Shown: piece after piece, positions 48,816 to 60,632 of the stretch
How positions within the stretch are numbered: the first letter of the stretch is position 1
Layout: every line of letters begins with the position of its first letter
Source of the DNA: Metopolophium dirhodum
Taxonomy: Eukaryota > Arthropoda > Insecta > Hemiptera > Aphididae
Reading direction: 5' to 3'
Length of the DNA stretch: 64,000 nucleotides
Assembly: GCF_019925205.1 (NCBI RefSeq)
Contig: NC_083568.1
Location: 22,442,393 to 22,506,392 of the forward strand
Notes under the pieces: model-generated
What the model was told of the DNA's origin: nothing
The model's input: the letters and a program-made list of their open reading frames with translations, nothing else
Database searches by the model: none
Position numbers and translations under genes: made by a program

Positions 48816-51800
48816 ATGACAATGGATGATGTCGGTGACATCGAAGACTTGATTTCGTCTGTTGCCGATGTTGCTGAGATTGGTAGAGTCAAACCTAGGA
48901 ACATTGTATCTCTGCGTCCCAAAGTTAAAGTTAAACCAGTAAGAAGAATTGATCATCCACCTTCCCAAGTCCCTGGCACCCAAACAATATTTATTAAGAC
49001 TTGGGGATGTTCACACAACAGCTCAGATGGGGAATATATGGCAGGTCTTCTATCAAACTATGGATATAGAATAACCGGTATGAATAAAGATCCTTGATAA
49101 TTATTTTTTGGCATTAAAAATATCTGTTTTTAGAGAACAAAGCTATTGCAGATCTGTGGATACTAAATAGCTGTACAGTCAAAAATCCAGCTGAAGATCA
49201 TTTTAGAAATGAAATTTCTACAGGAAAAAAATCTGGGAAATTTGTGGTAGTGGCTGGTTGTGTACCTCAGGGGGATCAAAAGTCTTCTTTTATTCAAAAT
49301 TTAAGTGTTATTGGCGTTCAGCAAATAGACAGGGTAGTAGAAGTAGTAGAAGAAACATTAAAAGGTTTGTTCAACTACATTTCTTTTGCATGAAACAATA
49401 TTTTTACTTACTTTCAATAGGACATACTATTCGTTTGTTGGGTCAAAAAAAGATAAATGGAAAAAAAGATGGTGGTGCCAGATTACAGTTACCAAAAATG
49501 CGGAAAAATAAATTAATTGAAATTATTGCTATTAGCACTGGATGTTTGAATCAGTGTACCTATTGTAAAACGAAACATGCAAGGGGCAACCTTGGAAGTT
49601 ATCCCCCAGGTAAATTAGTAACATAGTAATATTCACTTTAAGTTGTTAGTTATTATAACAATAGCAATATAATATTTTTTTTTAGATGAAATTGTACAAA
49701 GAGCTATAGAATCATTTAATGAAGGTGCTGTGGAATTGTGGCTAACAAGTGAAGATACTGGTGCATACGGGTTGGACATACAAACAAATTTACCAGAACT
49801 TCTTTGGCGTTTAGTGGCTATCATACCGGAAGGTTGTATGATGCGTATTGGTATGACTAATCCACCATACATACTCAATCATCTAGAGGTTCAGTAGAAT
49901 TACACTTGATGTAAGGAAATGGCTATTTAATCATTTTTTTAAATAGGAAATAGCCAAGATTTTATCCCACCCTAGAGTGTATGCATTTTTGCATGTGCCT
50001 GTTCAATCTGGAAGTAATCAAGTATTAGCAGACATGAAACGTGAATACTCAATCGAAGAATTTGAAACTGTTGTTACTTTTTTGAGACAAAGGTAAATTA
50101 AAATTGTAGAAACCATTAAAATTGTATAATGTATATGTTTAATTTATTTTACCAGAGTACCTGGTGTTTCTATCGCAACAGATATTATTTGTGGCTTCCC
50201 AACTGAAACAGAAGAAGATTTTTCTGAAACAATGAGTGTTTGTGAAAAATATAAATTTCCGAGTTTATTTATTAATCAATTTTACCCACGTAAAGGAACA
50301 CCAGCTGCAAGAATGCCCAAAATTCCTACAGACATGGTAATCATTAGCAATAATTTGTTTTGTTATGAAATTACAACCATATTTTATTTATAGGTTAAAA
50401 TTCGGACTAAACGTCTGACAGAATTATTTCATTCTTATACCACGTATGACCAAAGAATCGGTGAAGTACAGGAGATTTTGATAACTGAAGAAGCTAAAAA
50501 TGGTATCGAGTTGATTGGACACAATAAATATTATGAACAGGTTAGTTACAAAAATAAATCATTTCAAAACCTAAATATGGAATATTTTTAACTCCTTAGT
50601 ATATATACTAGTTATATTTCACAGAATAATTAAGAGGACGCTACACCCGCATGTGTTGTATCCGTCTTACAAATGTACAACATACCAAAAACTGTTTTGC
50701 GCGGGAAAGAACCGAGAAGGCTACAGTCATAACTAAGAAACGAGATTTTCACCACATAAAAAGGAGAACTTTGGCTGTGCAACATTGTTTTTATTTTTTT
50801 GATATCACTTATATGAAAAAAGTTCTTATTGTTTCAAAAACCATTATTGTTTGTGTTTTTAAACTTGAAATACTTTTTTCATATAAATTATATCAAAAAA
50901 ATAAAAACAATGTTACACAGCCAAAGTTTTCCTTTTTATGTGGTGAAAATCTCGTTTCTTAGTTGTGATTGTAGCCTTCTCGGTTCTTTCCCACGCAAAA
51001 CAGTTTCTGCTATGTTGTACATTTGTAAAACAGAGACAACTCCTCTTAATGGCACAAGTATATGTTGGTTTTTTAACAGATTGTATCTTATTTCTTTAAG
51101 GCTCCCGGTGCCAATGTAATTTTGTACACAAAAATATGCTCCACGGGAATGACAGACCTGTTATGTAGAATCAACCAAATTTGATAACTTTTTTTTTAAT
51201 TATTAGAGGGTAATGTTACAATGGGTACAAGTAAGTCGCATCAAACTCCGTTGTTGAATATTTTAATCTCAAACATTATAATATGTCTTCAAAAATAATA
51301 TAATTTTAAGCGTTTTTTTTATAAATTATATTATACCATTATCGGAAATAAAATAAGAAATTGGAGTTCAGTGCAGCCTGTATCTTCTTTCAGATAAAAA
51401 TAGTTAATTAACGAAATCTGACAATTCTACAAGGCCTGATAATTATTCCCGTGAAGTCATTTTTCACGATTTAATATACCCGTCAATCCCCCCCCCCCCT
51501 AAATAGGTATCGGGTAATAGATAAGTGAAAAAGTATTATGTTAAGGTGGCAACTAAAATATAAATTTTTTTTCAAATTTTATAGAATTGCGGAGTATTTA
51601 AAAAACTGGCACCAAGCCACTTAACTATAACTTCTTAATATAAATTGAAGATGAATCTTAAATTGTCAGTTTTTTTTTAGGTTTTGGTGGCAAAAGAACC
51701 AGAATTAATGGGCAAGTGCGTTAAAGTAATTGTGAAGTCTGCAAAAAAACATTGTCTAATAGCTGAAATGGTGGACAAACCAAGAATTTTTAAAAATAAC

Positions 51801-51890
51801 CTTCAAAAAATCAACGATATGTACTCGATATGGCCTGTATTTGCTTTATTAGTTTGCGTTTTAGCAAGAATACTTTGGTTATTGGTATAA
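48816..51890 (+). CDS. CDKAL1: CDKAL1, tRNA-t6A37 methylthiotransferase
   Basis: Radical-SAM enzyme that converts t6A37 to ms2t6A37 in tRNA-Lys(UUU); normally anchored in the ER membrane. Exons: 48816-49077, 49134-49364, 49421-49609, 49686-49888, 49947-50092, 50156-50336, 50394-50540, 51681-51890; 1569 bp, 522 aa, all phases consistent. The N-terminal MTTase domain has its three cluster cysteines at about 64 (KTWGCSHNSSD), 101 (LNSCTVKNP) and 130 (AGCVPQG). The radical-SAM CxxxCxxC is at 206/210/213 (STGCLNQCTYCKTKHARG). WLTSEDTGAYG, ATDIICGFPTETE and FINQFYPRKGTPAA follow. A TRAM-like region leads to a hydrophobic tail anchor (WPVFALLVCVLARILWLLV). Human CDKAL1 is 579 aa, so this tail is shorter. 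A second in-frame ATG follows two codons after the first. Introns are tiny (55-76 bp) except intron 7, which holds a foldback element. Confidence 0.96.
50630..51049. mobile_element. TTAA foldback MITE (copy F), long hairpin in CDKAL1 intron 7
   Basis: TTAA at 50630-50633 and 51046-51049. The arms are nearly identical over about 170 bp: AAATGTACAACATA, GGGAAAGAACCGAGAAGGCT, ACTAAGAAACGAGATTTTCA, CCACATAAAAAGGA and AACATTGTTTTTATTTTTTT are all mirrored. Even the loop has ATATGAAAAAAGT-type complementarity. Being in the sense orientation of an intron, it would be transcribed as a long hairpin. It also generates two misleading open frames of about 100 codons. Confidence 0.82.
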
Positions 51891-51933
51891 CATAAAACTA
51901 TGTAGTATATATAAAAAAAGCTTTAACACATTT

Positions 51934-54900
51934 TCATGACCTCCATGTAACTTCAACTTCGTCTGTCCTAAACCTAAGAAAAATTATTTATTATTATACT
52001 AAGACTATTTTAGCAATTAATAATTTATTTTATTTATTTAATATTTTAATAATTAAATGATACCTCTGTGTACAAAATGTATTTTCCCATGTAGTCTTAT
52101 ATCCACTATTATGCATTAATGCTCCAGTATGAGCAATCATTACTCCATTGTCTATACAAAATCTATTATAAACAAACATTTAAAAACATATATTAACAAT
52201 GTTTATTTTTAGATTCTAAATGAAGCAAAAAATGCATTGGTAAATGGTTTAATATGTTTATTTATAATTACACAAGGTGATCCATTTAAGTGTAACATTT
52301 ATTATTTCAAATGGTTTAAATTGTTATGAAAATAATTATTTTAATAATTGTTTATCTTAATCATTTGTTACTTTTTTAATTTCAAATTCCGATATTATAA
52401 TAATATTTTTCAGAGAATTTTGATAGATAACACTGAATTTTGAACAATTAATTAATTAGTTTTAACTTATAAATATTTTAAGTTGAGATAAGTGGAGTAG
52501 AGTTGCACAAGAAAACCCCGCAAAATTTAGATCCATTACTTTGCTTATCTAAACTTAAATACATATAGTTATAACTGGGGTGAATAGAATGCATTAAATA
52601 ACCTTGACAGATTCACTTAAAATCCTGAATAATGCATTATATACAAATATACAATGCACTAAATACCTTATCAATGCAATAAAATTTAAATTTAGTCAGT
52701 TTAAAATGCACATTAAGTAGGTATATTAAATTCATAATTTAAAATATATAAAAATCTTATCAAATGAAAAATATTTTTAGTCTACAGAATTAGAAAAATA
52801 ATACGAAAACTAAACAATAATTTATAAAAAGTTCTAATTGTCGGAAATTATTAAAAATATTTAAATTAAGGTAATGAAAGACTGACATAAAACAGCCAAA
52901 AAAGGACCAAAAACTAATACGTTATATTGTCCTTCAAAACAATAAAAACTTAAAAAATTATAAAAATATAATTATTAATTAAAAATATTGTTTTGTGTTG
53001 ACATCAAATTATGTAAAAAAGTTAAAAGTTCAAAATAATGCATAAGCACTAATTGATAATCTTATAAACATTAAACAGTATGTTTATATTTTTTATTGTG
53101 GTTATTCAGAAATTTCATACAATTACAAAACTCAATAAAAAATTTATAAATTTTACACAAATGGTACTTTAGAGTTTAGACTAGCAATCTTAGTTAAAAA
53201 TAAGTATCTAAAATTAAAATTTACTTATTCAAATCCATGTGTATTTATAATCCTGTGTACACAGGAAATAAATACATAAGTTATAGCTAATAAGTAGATG
53301 CATATTAAAAGAAAAATATACACTACAGTTAATAGTTGCATATGTCTACTATTAATTTACTAATTTTTTAGGCGATAGTGTAGCCAATGGTGTTTACATA
53401 CTTGTGTATTTCAACTACACAGACCTTAAAAATGCTTTAGATAAGAATGTGGGTGGATAATAAACACCCATAATTTGGACATTCAAATTTTCAAAATATT
53501 CATGCGTTTTAGAAAAATAAATATGATGACAGAAAAATCCAGAACACATTATTTATTTCATGCATTATATCACATGATCTCAATAATTCATTTGATTACA
53601 AATGTATTAGCTGTATAATGTTGTTATGAAACTTGAAAATTTAAATAAGATGAATTGAACTACATATCTATATTGGTATATTATATAAAAATGTTCAATA
53701 ACCTTAAAAAATATCATGAGCAATTAAAAGTACAATTTTTTTTTAAATATATTAATATTAAAAATTAATTGTTTACTGTGTCATAATTAATTATTTATCA
53801 TCTAACCTTTCATCAGTAGCATATAATGTTGCACTTCTTTCTTCACACATAATTTTCATCATATCTTGTAACCTTTCATTACAACCAACACCTCCTACTA
53901 TTAGTACTTCTTTTGACTGACAATGAGACATTGCTCTTTCTGAAAATAAATATAAAAATGAAATGTTGAAATGTAACTTACTGTATCTATTATTCTATTG
54001 TTAAAAAGATATTTTTTACTTTTCAAAATAATGAAACAATTAAAAGTTTGAATATATTAAATTATCCTATTACAAAAAAAAAATCTTTTTATTTTCAATA
54101 AAATTTTCACTAATATTGAAATAAGTGTAAAATTATATAAATGGGGTGGCTGCTAACTGAAAATAATTTTTAAGAAGTATTGTCTATTATGTTTAAGGCT
54201 TCGACTTGTAAGGTTCGTACAGTAGGGTTGGAACGGTTGGTATGGTCGGTTAGGAACACGTGTATATGTGGCAAGATTTTTGCGCACTATGAACCCGGGC
54301 GATCAACTATCCAAGAACAAGTGGCAGCACCCGTTGCTTACTCTCAATCACATTGCGTGAATGATTTCAGCCACTGCGCCGCGCCAAGCCACAAGAAGTA
54401 TAAGTAGGCAATTATTAATAGTTTCTAAACACAAACTGAGAATGTAAGAGAAAACATGAAAAGTAGATTATCATAAATCGAAAAAGTAAATAGTGTGATA
54501 GTTATGATTTTAGATTAAAAGATTCTTGGAAAATAGTTTTCTTATTTAATTAAGTGTAACATAAGCTAGTAGTAACAGCTTTACGCTATTTAGTATAATC
54601 TTAAATTTTAAATTCCTGATAACCCACAAAACGTATGTGCTATGTTACTTACATATCTTATTTATGATGCATACTTAGCTATGTTTAAATCTAAATCAGT
54701 GTAAACAACATGATATTGTGATGTTTTAAATTCAATTATTTTTAAGATATAGAATAAATGGTGCTATGTCCAATTTTATTAAAATGATAATATATTTTAA
54801 ATAATAATATTACTTATACCTATGATTTTTTAACCATTGATTTCATATACATTTTTGTCAGTCTAAAGCAATATACTGCTTGTACAATAGTGACGGGCCT

Positions 54901-57101
54901 GACTGTCCTAATTGTGTATTACATATTGTAATTAATGTTTTTCATAGAATTTGGGGAAAATTTTCAATTTCTGTAGTAAAGCAGTACATGCATGTCTAAA
55001 TATGGATTATTTGGTACATTTGGATATTTTACATAGCTTTAAAATTAATTTTTAACAAAATTTGATTTAATAACCATACAGTTTGTGTGATTTTAGATCT
55101 GTACTATATTAAATAGAGAAGAATATAAAAATACTGCCAAAATGGAGCCAAAGCTATCACAATTATATCAATAGCAAATTCCAAGTGTGAAGTTAAAAAT
55201 TAAAAATTAAAAATATATGATTGTATTAAAATTCATTTACCACCATAACATAATATATCAATTAAAAAAGAAATGATAATAATAAAAAAGAAATATTAAC
55301 CCTTTCACTGCTACACTATTAATCTACTGCAAACGGTGTATGCTATGTAAAATTAAATACCTATTTATTGTTTTTTTTTTTTTTAATATTTTATGAATTT
55401 AATTTTGAGATCTATATGATCTAATTATTTAAGTTTAAAATAATGCGAATCATTGTTACTAAAACTTGTACAATTACCAGAAAATGAGGATTTTATAAAA
55501 TACAGGGACGTAATAGTAGACATAATAGTAAGTCTGGAGCAGTGAATGGTATAAATGTTTTGGACATAACGGTAGTCTGGAGTAGTGAAAGGGTTAAGAA
55601 CAGAATGTATGTATTGTTATTGTAGTATTAAAATTATTAAACATTTCAAAATTGTAACATACTACACCCGCATGCATTGTATCCATCTTACAAATGGTAT
55701 AGCATATTGTATATTCTAAATAATCTATTTAAATGATTGATACTAGTGTGAATTGATCTACTACCAAATTTAAAAGTAAAAATATTATGTAGTAAATCTG
55801 AAAGGTTCTTTTTATGTTATATTTTTAAAATGAGAAGATATGAGCAACAAGCATTTCAAAATTGAAAATTTTTGTAGATTATAAAATATTCATAATTTCA
55901 TAATTTATTTTAAAATTAAAATATAATAAAACCTTTGCTAATATTCTTATTTTTGAAGCTGTTACTAGGTCAATTCAAACTAATATTAAACATAATAGAG
56001 TTAAATAGATTATTCAGAACGTAAAATTTGGTATGTTATATGTTAGTAAGATGAAGACAACGCGTCTTCTTGATGAAAATTTAAAACAGTATTGGGTAGT
56101 AACAAATTATCATTGTTCAAACAAATTACTAAAGATAATAATATTTGTATTTACCGGTTGTTTCTATTAGCATTGCAAAAATAGTTTCTTGAAGGGAAAA
56201 ACACAAGTCTTCAGGAGTATATTCACCAGATGATAGCAATGATGGTGCCTTTTCTTCTATATATGATAGTATACCAGAGAACGATACATCCATACCTTTT
56301 ACTACATAAGGTAATTTAAGATATTTTTTACCACTAAAAACATTAGTAATACATTATTTAATACACATTTTTAATTTTTAATGTAACTCATGTTATTACT
56401 TTTTAGCCATTTGTTCAATATTGTAACCAGGACTAGGATCATTGGATAATTTTAAAACTCTTGCAAATCGATCTAAGCAATTTCCAACAGCAATATCTAT
56501 TGTTTCACCAAATATTCTGTAATATTTCCCAGAATAAGCTATGACTTGAGTATTTCCTCCACTAACATATAAAACAGTGGGGTTTTCACTACCAGTTATT
56601 AAACGACCCATTTCTATATCTGGTCAAAATTATTAAGGTTTGATTTAAATAATTAGTAATAAATCAAACGTTCAATGCCATAAAAGGATACGTGCAATAC
56701 AATGGTTAACAGGTATTAAAGGTTTGTTCCAAAGTTGAGCGAGAGTGCGTGCCACAGCAGCAACACAAACTAAACAACTACCAATTCCAGGACCCTTAGT
56801 AAAACATACAACATCAATCTGTTCCAGTTGTATGCCAGATGTTTTAATTGTTTCTTCTAATAATAATATAATATTATTTTGGTGATGTTTTGCAGTTTCT
56901 CGGGGTAAAAATCCTAAAACCAATACAATGTATGTAGGTTTTTTTGCAAATATAAGTAACAATTAAAGAGGAAGAAAAATAAATACCTTCACCTGGCGGT
57001 GTTATGTATGTTCTTCTACAATTCGCTAGCACCTCACCATCTTTAACGATTCCAATAGCTAGTTTATTTGCACTACCTTCGAATCCTATGCTGATAACCA
57101 T
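51934..57101 (-). CDS. OSGEP: OSGEP/Kae1, tRNA N6-threonylcarbamoyladenosine synthase catalytic subunit
   Basis: Catalytic KEOPS subunit that transfers threonylcarbamoyl from TC-AMP to A37 of ANN-decoding tRNAs; cytosolic and nuclear. Exons: 56987-57101, 56692-56913, 56400-56619, 56155-56333, 53807-53939, 52064-52162, 51934-51973; 1008 bp, 335 aa, exactly the human length. Features: MVISIGFEGSANKLAIGIVK, RRTYITPPGEGFLP, TKGPGIGSCL, VARTLAQLWNKPL. Metal-binding His109 and His113 sit in VNHCIAHIEMGR. Next are LYVSGGNTQVIAYS, FGETIDIAVGNCLDRFARVL, SNDPSPGYNIEQMAK, GMDVSFSGILSYIE, LIVGGVGCNERLQ, Asp294 in RFCIDNG, and the end TDEVEVTWRS. The usual Gly of HCIGH is Ala112 here. AATAAA for this gene occurs at 51845-51850, inside the last CDKAL1 exon, so the mRNAs should overlap. 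Introns 4 and 5 are about 2.2 and 1.6 kb. Confidence 0.96.
52163..53806 (-). other. OSGEP intron 5
   Basis: AT-rich, no gene found. A fragment at about 52210-52245 (AGATTCTAAATGAAGC, then ATGCATTGG) resembles the end module of the GATTCTGAGCGAA repeat. Everything else is low complexity. Confidence 0.5.
54180..54410 (-). repeat. Possible tRNA-derived SINE in OSGEP intron 4
   Basis: A GC-richer block in an AT-rich intron. On the minus strand it reads GGCGCGGCGCAGTGGCTGAA, which resembles an A-box region, and about 90 bases later GATCGCCCGGGTTCATAGTG, which resembles a B box (GGTTCRANNC). The order fits a tRNA-derived SINE, but spacing is longer than in a tRNA and no A-tail or target duplication was identified. 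Confidence 0.3.
55657..56082. mobile_element. Decayed TTAA-type foldback MITE (copy G) in OSGEP intron 4
   Basis: The left TACTACACCCGCATGCATTG and TCTTACAAATGGTATAGCAT blocks match the start of copy F (CTACACCCGCATGTGTTG, TCTTACAAATG). The right side has ATGTTATATGTTAGTAAGAT and GACGCGTCTTCTTGATGA in mirrored order. GTGTGAATTGATCTACTACC pairs loosely with TTACTAGGTCAATTCAAAC. Both TTAA tips are eroded, so this is the oldest copy. Confidence 0.5.
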
Positions 57102-57903
57102 TGTTTAGAAAAAAACTTAAGGTAAAGTTCACTAGTTTTACTAAAGTTCTCTGGGTTTGTCACTTTTTTATTACTCTATGGATTGTCGTTTGAAACTTCG
57201 ATTTTCGAATCTTAATGTTCCAAGTTTATGATGGAGCCAAATTACTTATCAGTTATCACTTTTAATTCCGGTCACTCACTAGGCCACGAGGTATTCACTA
57301 TTCTGTAATACTGTATTTCTGTGGTGGTATCATGGCTAGAGATAATACTATCTTTAATCCATTAAAATCCATCTTTATTCTTTAACCGTGTGTGGTTTTT
57401 AATTTTTATGGAAAAATTCAAAATAGACAATAGCAAATTCGTAAATCTGATTATAAGAACAACTTTGAAAGTATTATTTCCAGTGCCGTAATTACAATTT
57501 TGAGGCCCCGGTTCAAAAATATTTTAGAGGCCCTTTTAGTTTTTACTGAAGCATTGGCGGAAATAGGAGGGGGGGAGCTTAGCCACCAAATATACCATAG
57601 GCCCTGTAATTGCAACTTATATAATAAAAAAATGTCAAACTACACTTGACTATAATATTCAAATAATATATCATTATAATATCATATCTTAAATAGTTGA
57701 TTAAAAAATAGTATATACTAATATAAAAATTAATTCACTTATCATAGGTACATTTATTACATTTATAAATGGCATACATATTTTTATCATAGGAATTAAA
57801 TATTTAAATTAACAGAAAATTGCATGACAGATAAAGTTGGTAAAATTGAAGATAGGTACAAATGAATCCTTAAAGTACATTCAAATAAAAACCTCTGTAC
57901 AAT
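57102..57903. other. OSGEP upstream region
   Basis: The OSGEP promoter should lie in the first few hundred bases. From about 57480 the sequence is repeat-like: GAGGCCCCGGTTCAAAAATA, then a G-rich stretch GGAGGGGGGGAGCTTAGCC near 57568. No gene. Confidence 0.4.
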
Positions 57904-58815
57904 TAGAAAAAGGTGGGTAAGTGGATATCGCTCTGCTGTACAGTAGGTTGCAAGTGGGTCATTATAATGGATGGTATTAAATTTGAATTCAATGATATAA
58001 TATCATTGTATAAGAAAAACGATTCTGAGCGAAAATGGTCAGTCAGCCTATGATATTACCAAGTATATTTGTTGATATTATTGTGAATAAAGTAATTTCT
58101 ATATAACCTATTTACGTGGAGCCTTGTTTTCAATTTTCAATCCTTAGCTGTAAAAGTTAAACATTTTATAAATTTTTAACTACAAAATAATTATAAAATT
58201 ATAAATTTGATAAATGTTGTCAAAATTTGAACTTTAAATGCTTATAAAAAAAAATGTTGCCTATGTATTTTTAATATTTTTCAATTGCTATTAGATCGAT
58301 ATATCAGGTGCCTTATATTAAATTTTCACGCTTTTTTACCCAACAAATAAAATTTTATTGATATTTATGTTTATAAATATTTATAATATCTAATATTATT
58401 TATTTATAAATGTCCGTAAAAAGCTCAAAAAGTGTCAAATTATTTTCAAAATTTCACCGTGTATAGAAAATGCTAATATAAACGTTTAGTCAAAATTTCA
58501 TGTACCTACGGTCATTTGTTTTAGAGTTACACCAAAAACCAAAATCGATTTTCTCGTAAACAGATTTTGCGTAAAAATTCCCGTTTTTCCTTAATTTTTC
58601 TTTTGTTTTTCACGTCGCGTTTGAAAACTACTGAGAAATTTTTACTTTTGACCCCCTAAAGTACCAACTAGATTCACTTTCCTATCAGAAAAGTTACTGT
58701 TTTGAAGAAAATCCAAGCACTTTTACTGTCCTAAAAAGTGATAACAGACACACAAAAAAAAAAAAAAACACACATCATTGTAAAATCAATACATTCATCA
58801 CTTCGCTCAGAATCT
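57904..58815 (+). repeat. GATTCTGAGCGAA repeat, shorter copy
   Basis: Starts GGTGGGTAAGTGGATATCGC, continues ACGATTCTGAGCGAAAATGG (about 58018) and GCCTATGATATTACC, and ends TCACTTCGCTCAGAATCTTA (to about 58816). It has only one of the two interior blocks found in the 33-kb copy, so it is about 550 bp shorter. It is probably an internal deletion between the two similar blocks. Confidence 0.8.
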
Positions 58816-58816
58816 T

Positions 58817-59814
58817 AAATAAAAATAATTTAGTCCACTATTTAGAATTGTTAGGTCAGTTTTAGTTTTTTTAAAACATTAAAATCATCAATGATAATAT
58901 ATGAAAATCAACCCAGAAAAAGCCAAGTGAGGGGCAACTGCCCTTACTTGCCCCCCCCCCCTGCGCACGCCCTTGGTAGGTACCTAAATCTTAAATCATA
59001 TATTATATATTGTATATGATCTAAGACCTAAACATACCATGGCGATCATGTGATAGCAATAATAAAACATTGTAATAATAATTCCTAATAATTTAGAGTC
59101 AAAATTATACATTTATTTCAATAATATCAGTGATAATATTTATATTTTATAATTACCAAACATGGCCGTCTCATAATATATAATGATATTATGTAAATAT
59201 AAAGAAAATATGTACAAACACTACAAACTGTACACATTTACACGCATTTACAATATAGCATTTTAAAATTGTATGTCCTAGATTTGGGGGGGGGCTAAGC
59301 CCTAATTGGCGCCTATGGGTATATGCAAAAAAAGTATGTACGTATTAAACTTTACGTGATGGCGTGGTAGGACCGTTTGGGCTCGCATATTTATTTTTGT
59401 ACATTGCGATTTTGGGAGTAAATGTATATGCTTCTACGTCACCCAGTTAACAGATTTTCCGTGACAATAAATATTTAATTTAAGTCTAAAAAGTACTGTG
59501 TAACCTAGGTACCTATGCCAAATCTAGAGTGTAGACGTGCAGACCGTGCAGTACGTGACGCCGCCGAAGAAACTGCTAACTTCATCCGTTTGCATCTCGT
59601 TCTCAACTGAAATTTGAAAATATTGAAATATTTTATGAAAATAACCTGAACGTAAAGAAATTTGCAACTTCGTGTTATAACTTACATTATAATATAATAT
59701 AATATACTGCTTAACGAACTGTCCGACTATTGTTAGATTATTTTTATATTTTTTTGTTCACTGAAATTATTAGAATCGTTTATCGTCTCCGACGAATAAC
59801 GACAATTGACAAAA
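58817..59814. other. Repeat-like intergenic stretch
   Basis: Contains TTGCCCCCCCCCCTGCGCAC with GCCCTTG (about 58948-58974) and GATTTGGGGGGGGGCTAAGC (about 59281), both of the kind seen at ends of hAT-like elements. No matching partner end or target duplication was found. 59520-59610 is GC-richer without a recognised product. Confidence 0.35.
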
Positions 59815-59946
59815 TAAGCACCAACTCCACATAGTAGTTGACTCGATTTTAGCTTCTCTAGAGAAAAATCATTATTGCGCTGCTGTCTTTCTGGACGTTA
59901 CTTAAGCGTTCGATAGGGTCTGGTTTGATGGCCAACTTTTCAAACT
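59815..59946 (+). pseudogene. LINE reverse-transcriptase fragment (motif A)
   Basis: Frame beginning HQLHIVVDSILASLEKNHYC and then AAVFLDVT*AFDRVWFDGQL FKLKK. This is RT motif A, usually AAVFLDVSQAFDRVWHxGLLYKL. One stop replaces the residue before AFD. It is cut off sharply at 59947 by a GATTCTGAGCGAA repeat copy. Confidence 0.7.
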
Positions 59947-60632
59947 TAAAAAATGTTCGAGAAAATCGATTTTGGTTTTTGGTGCAACTCTAAAACAAAT
60001 GGCCGTAGGTACATGAAATTTTGACTGAATGTTTATATTAACGTTTTCTATACACCATAACATTTTCCAAATTTTATTTTGAGCTGTTTACTGACATTAT
60101 CAGTTTCCATTTTTTTTAGTTTTTTTTTCTATAAATATCAATACAATTTGATCTGTAGGGTAAAAAAGCTTTAAAATTTAATAGAAGGCTCCTAGGTTAT
60201 TGTTCCAAAGGCAGATGAAAAAAATTAAAAATCCTTAGTCACAGTTTTTATTTATAAGCATTTAAAGTTCAAATATTAACAAAATACGGAAAATACACGA
60301 AAATTAGGAAATTATTTTGAGTTGAGAATTCATAAAAATTTTTCTTTTTAAATCTAAGATTTGATAATGTAATACAAGATTATCCATAAGTTTGTTTAAC
60401 CTTTATCAAAAAAAAAAATGTCTACAAGAAAGCCAAATTAAATTTTTATGAGCGTTTGAAATTCATATTTTTACAACGTTTGACATTCACTCGATATCTC
60501 ATGTAACGATTTTCTTATTTTGTTGTAATTAAAAAACGTATGACTGTAGATACTTGACAATTTCACTGAATGTTTGTATTAGCATTTTCTATACACGATA
60601 AAATTTTGAAAATAATTTGACTCAGTTTTCAA
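59947..60632 (-). repeat. GATTCTGAGCGAA repeat, interior part, cut by a LINE
   Basis: Begins at TTGTTCGAGAAAATCGATTTTGG-like interior sequence (compare 27280-27300) and follows the 27-28 kb copy through GTTTTCTATACACCATAA, AGCTGTTTACTGACATTATC and the second block. It stops within the TCAGTTTTCAATTTT block (about 60632), exactly where the poly(A) end of the LINE begins. The LINE therefore inserted into this repeat. Confidence 0.75.

Noticed and set aside
50651..51119. Two open frames of about 100 codons in CDKAL1 intron 7
   Set aside because: They read across the arms and loop of the foldback element; no similarity or codon signal.
57551..58974. A hAT element from CATTGGCGGAAATAGG to GCGCACGCCCTTG
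   Set aside because: The ends are not good inverted copies and no 8-bp duplication flanks them; the alternative end near 59318 also lacks a matching duplication.
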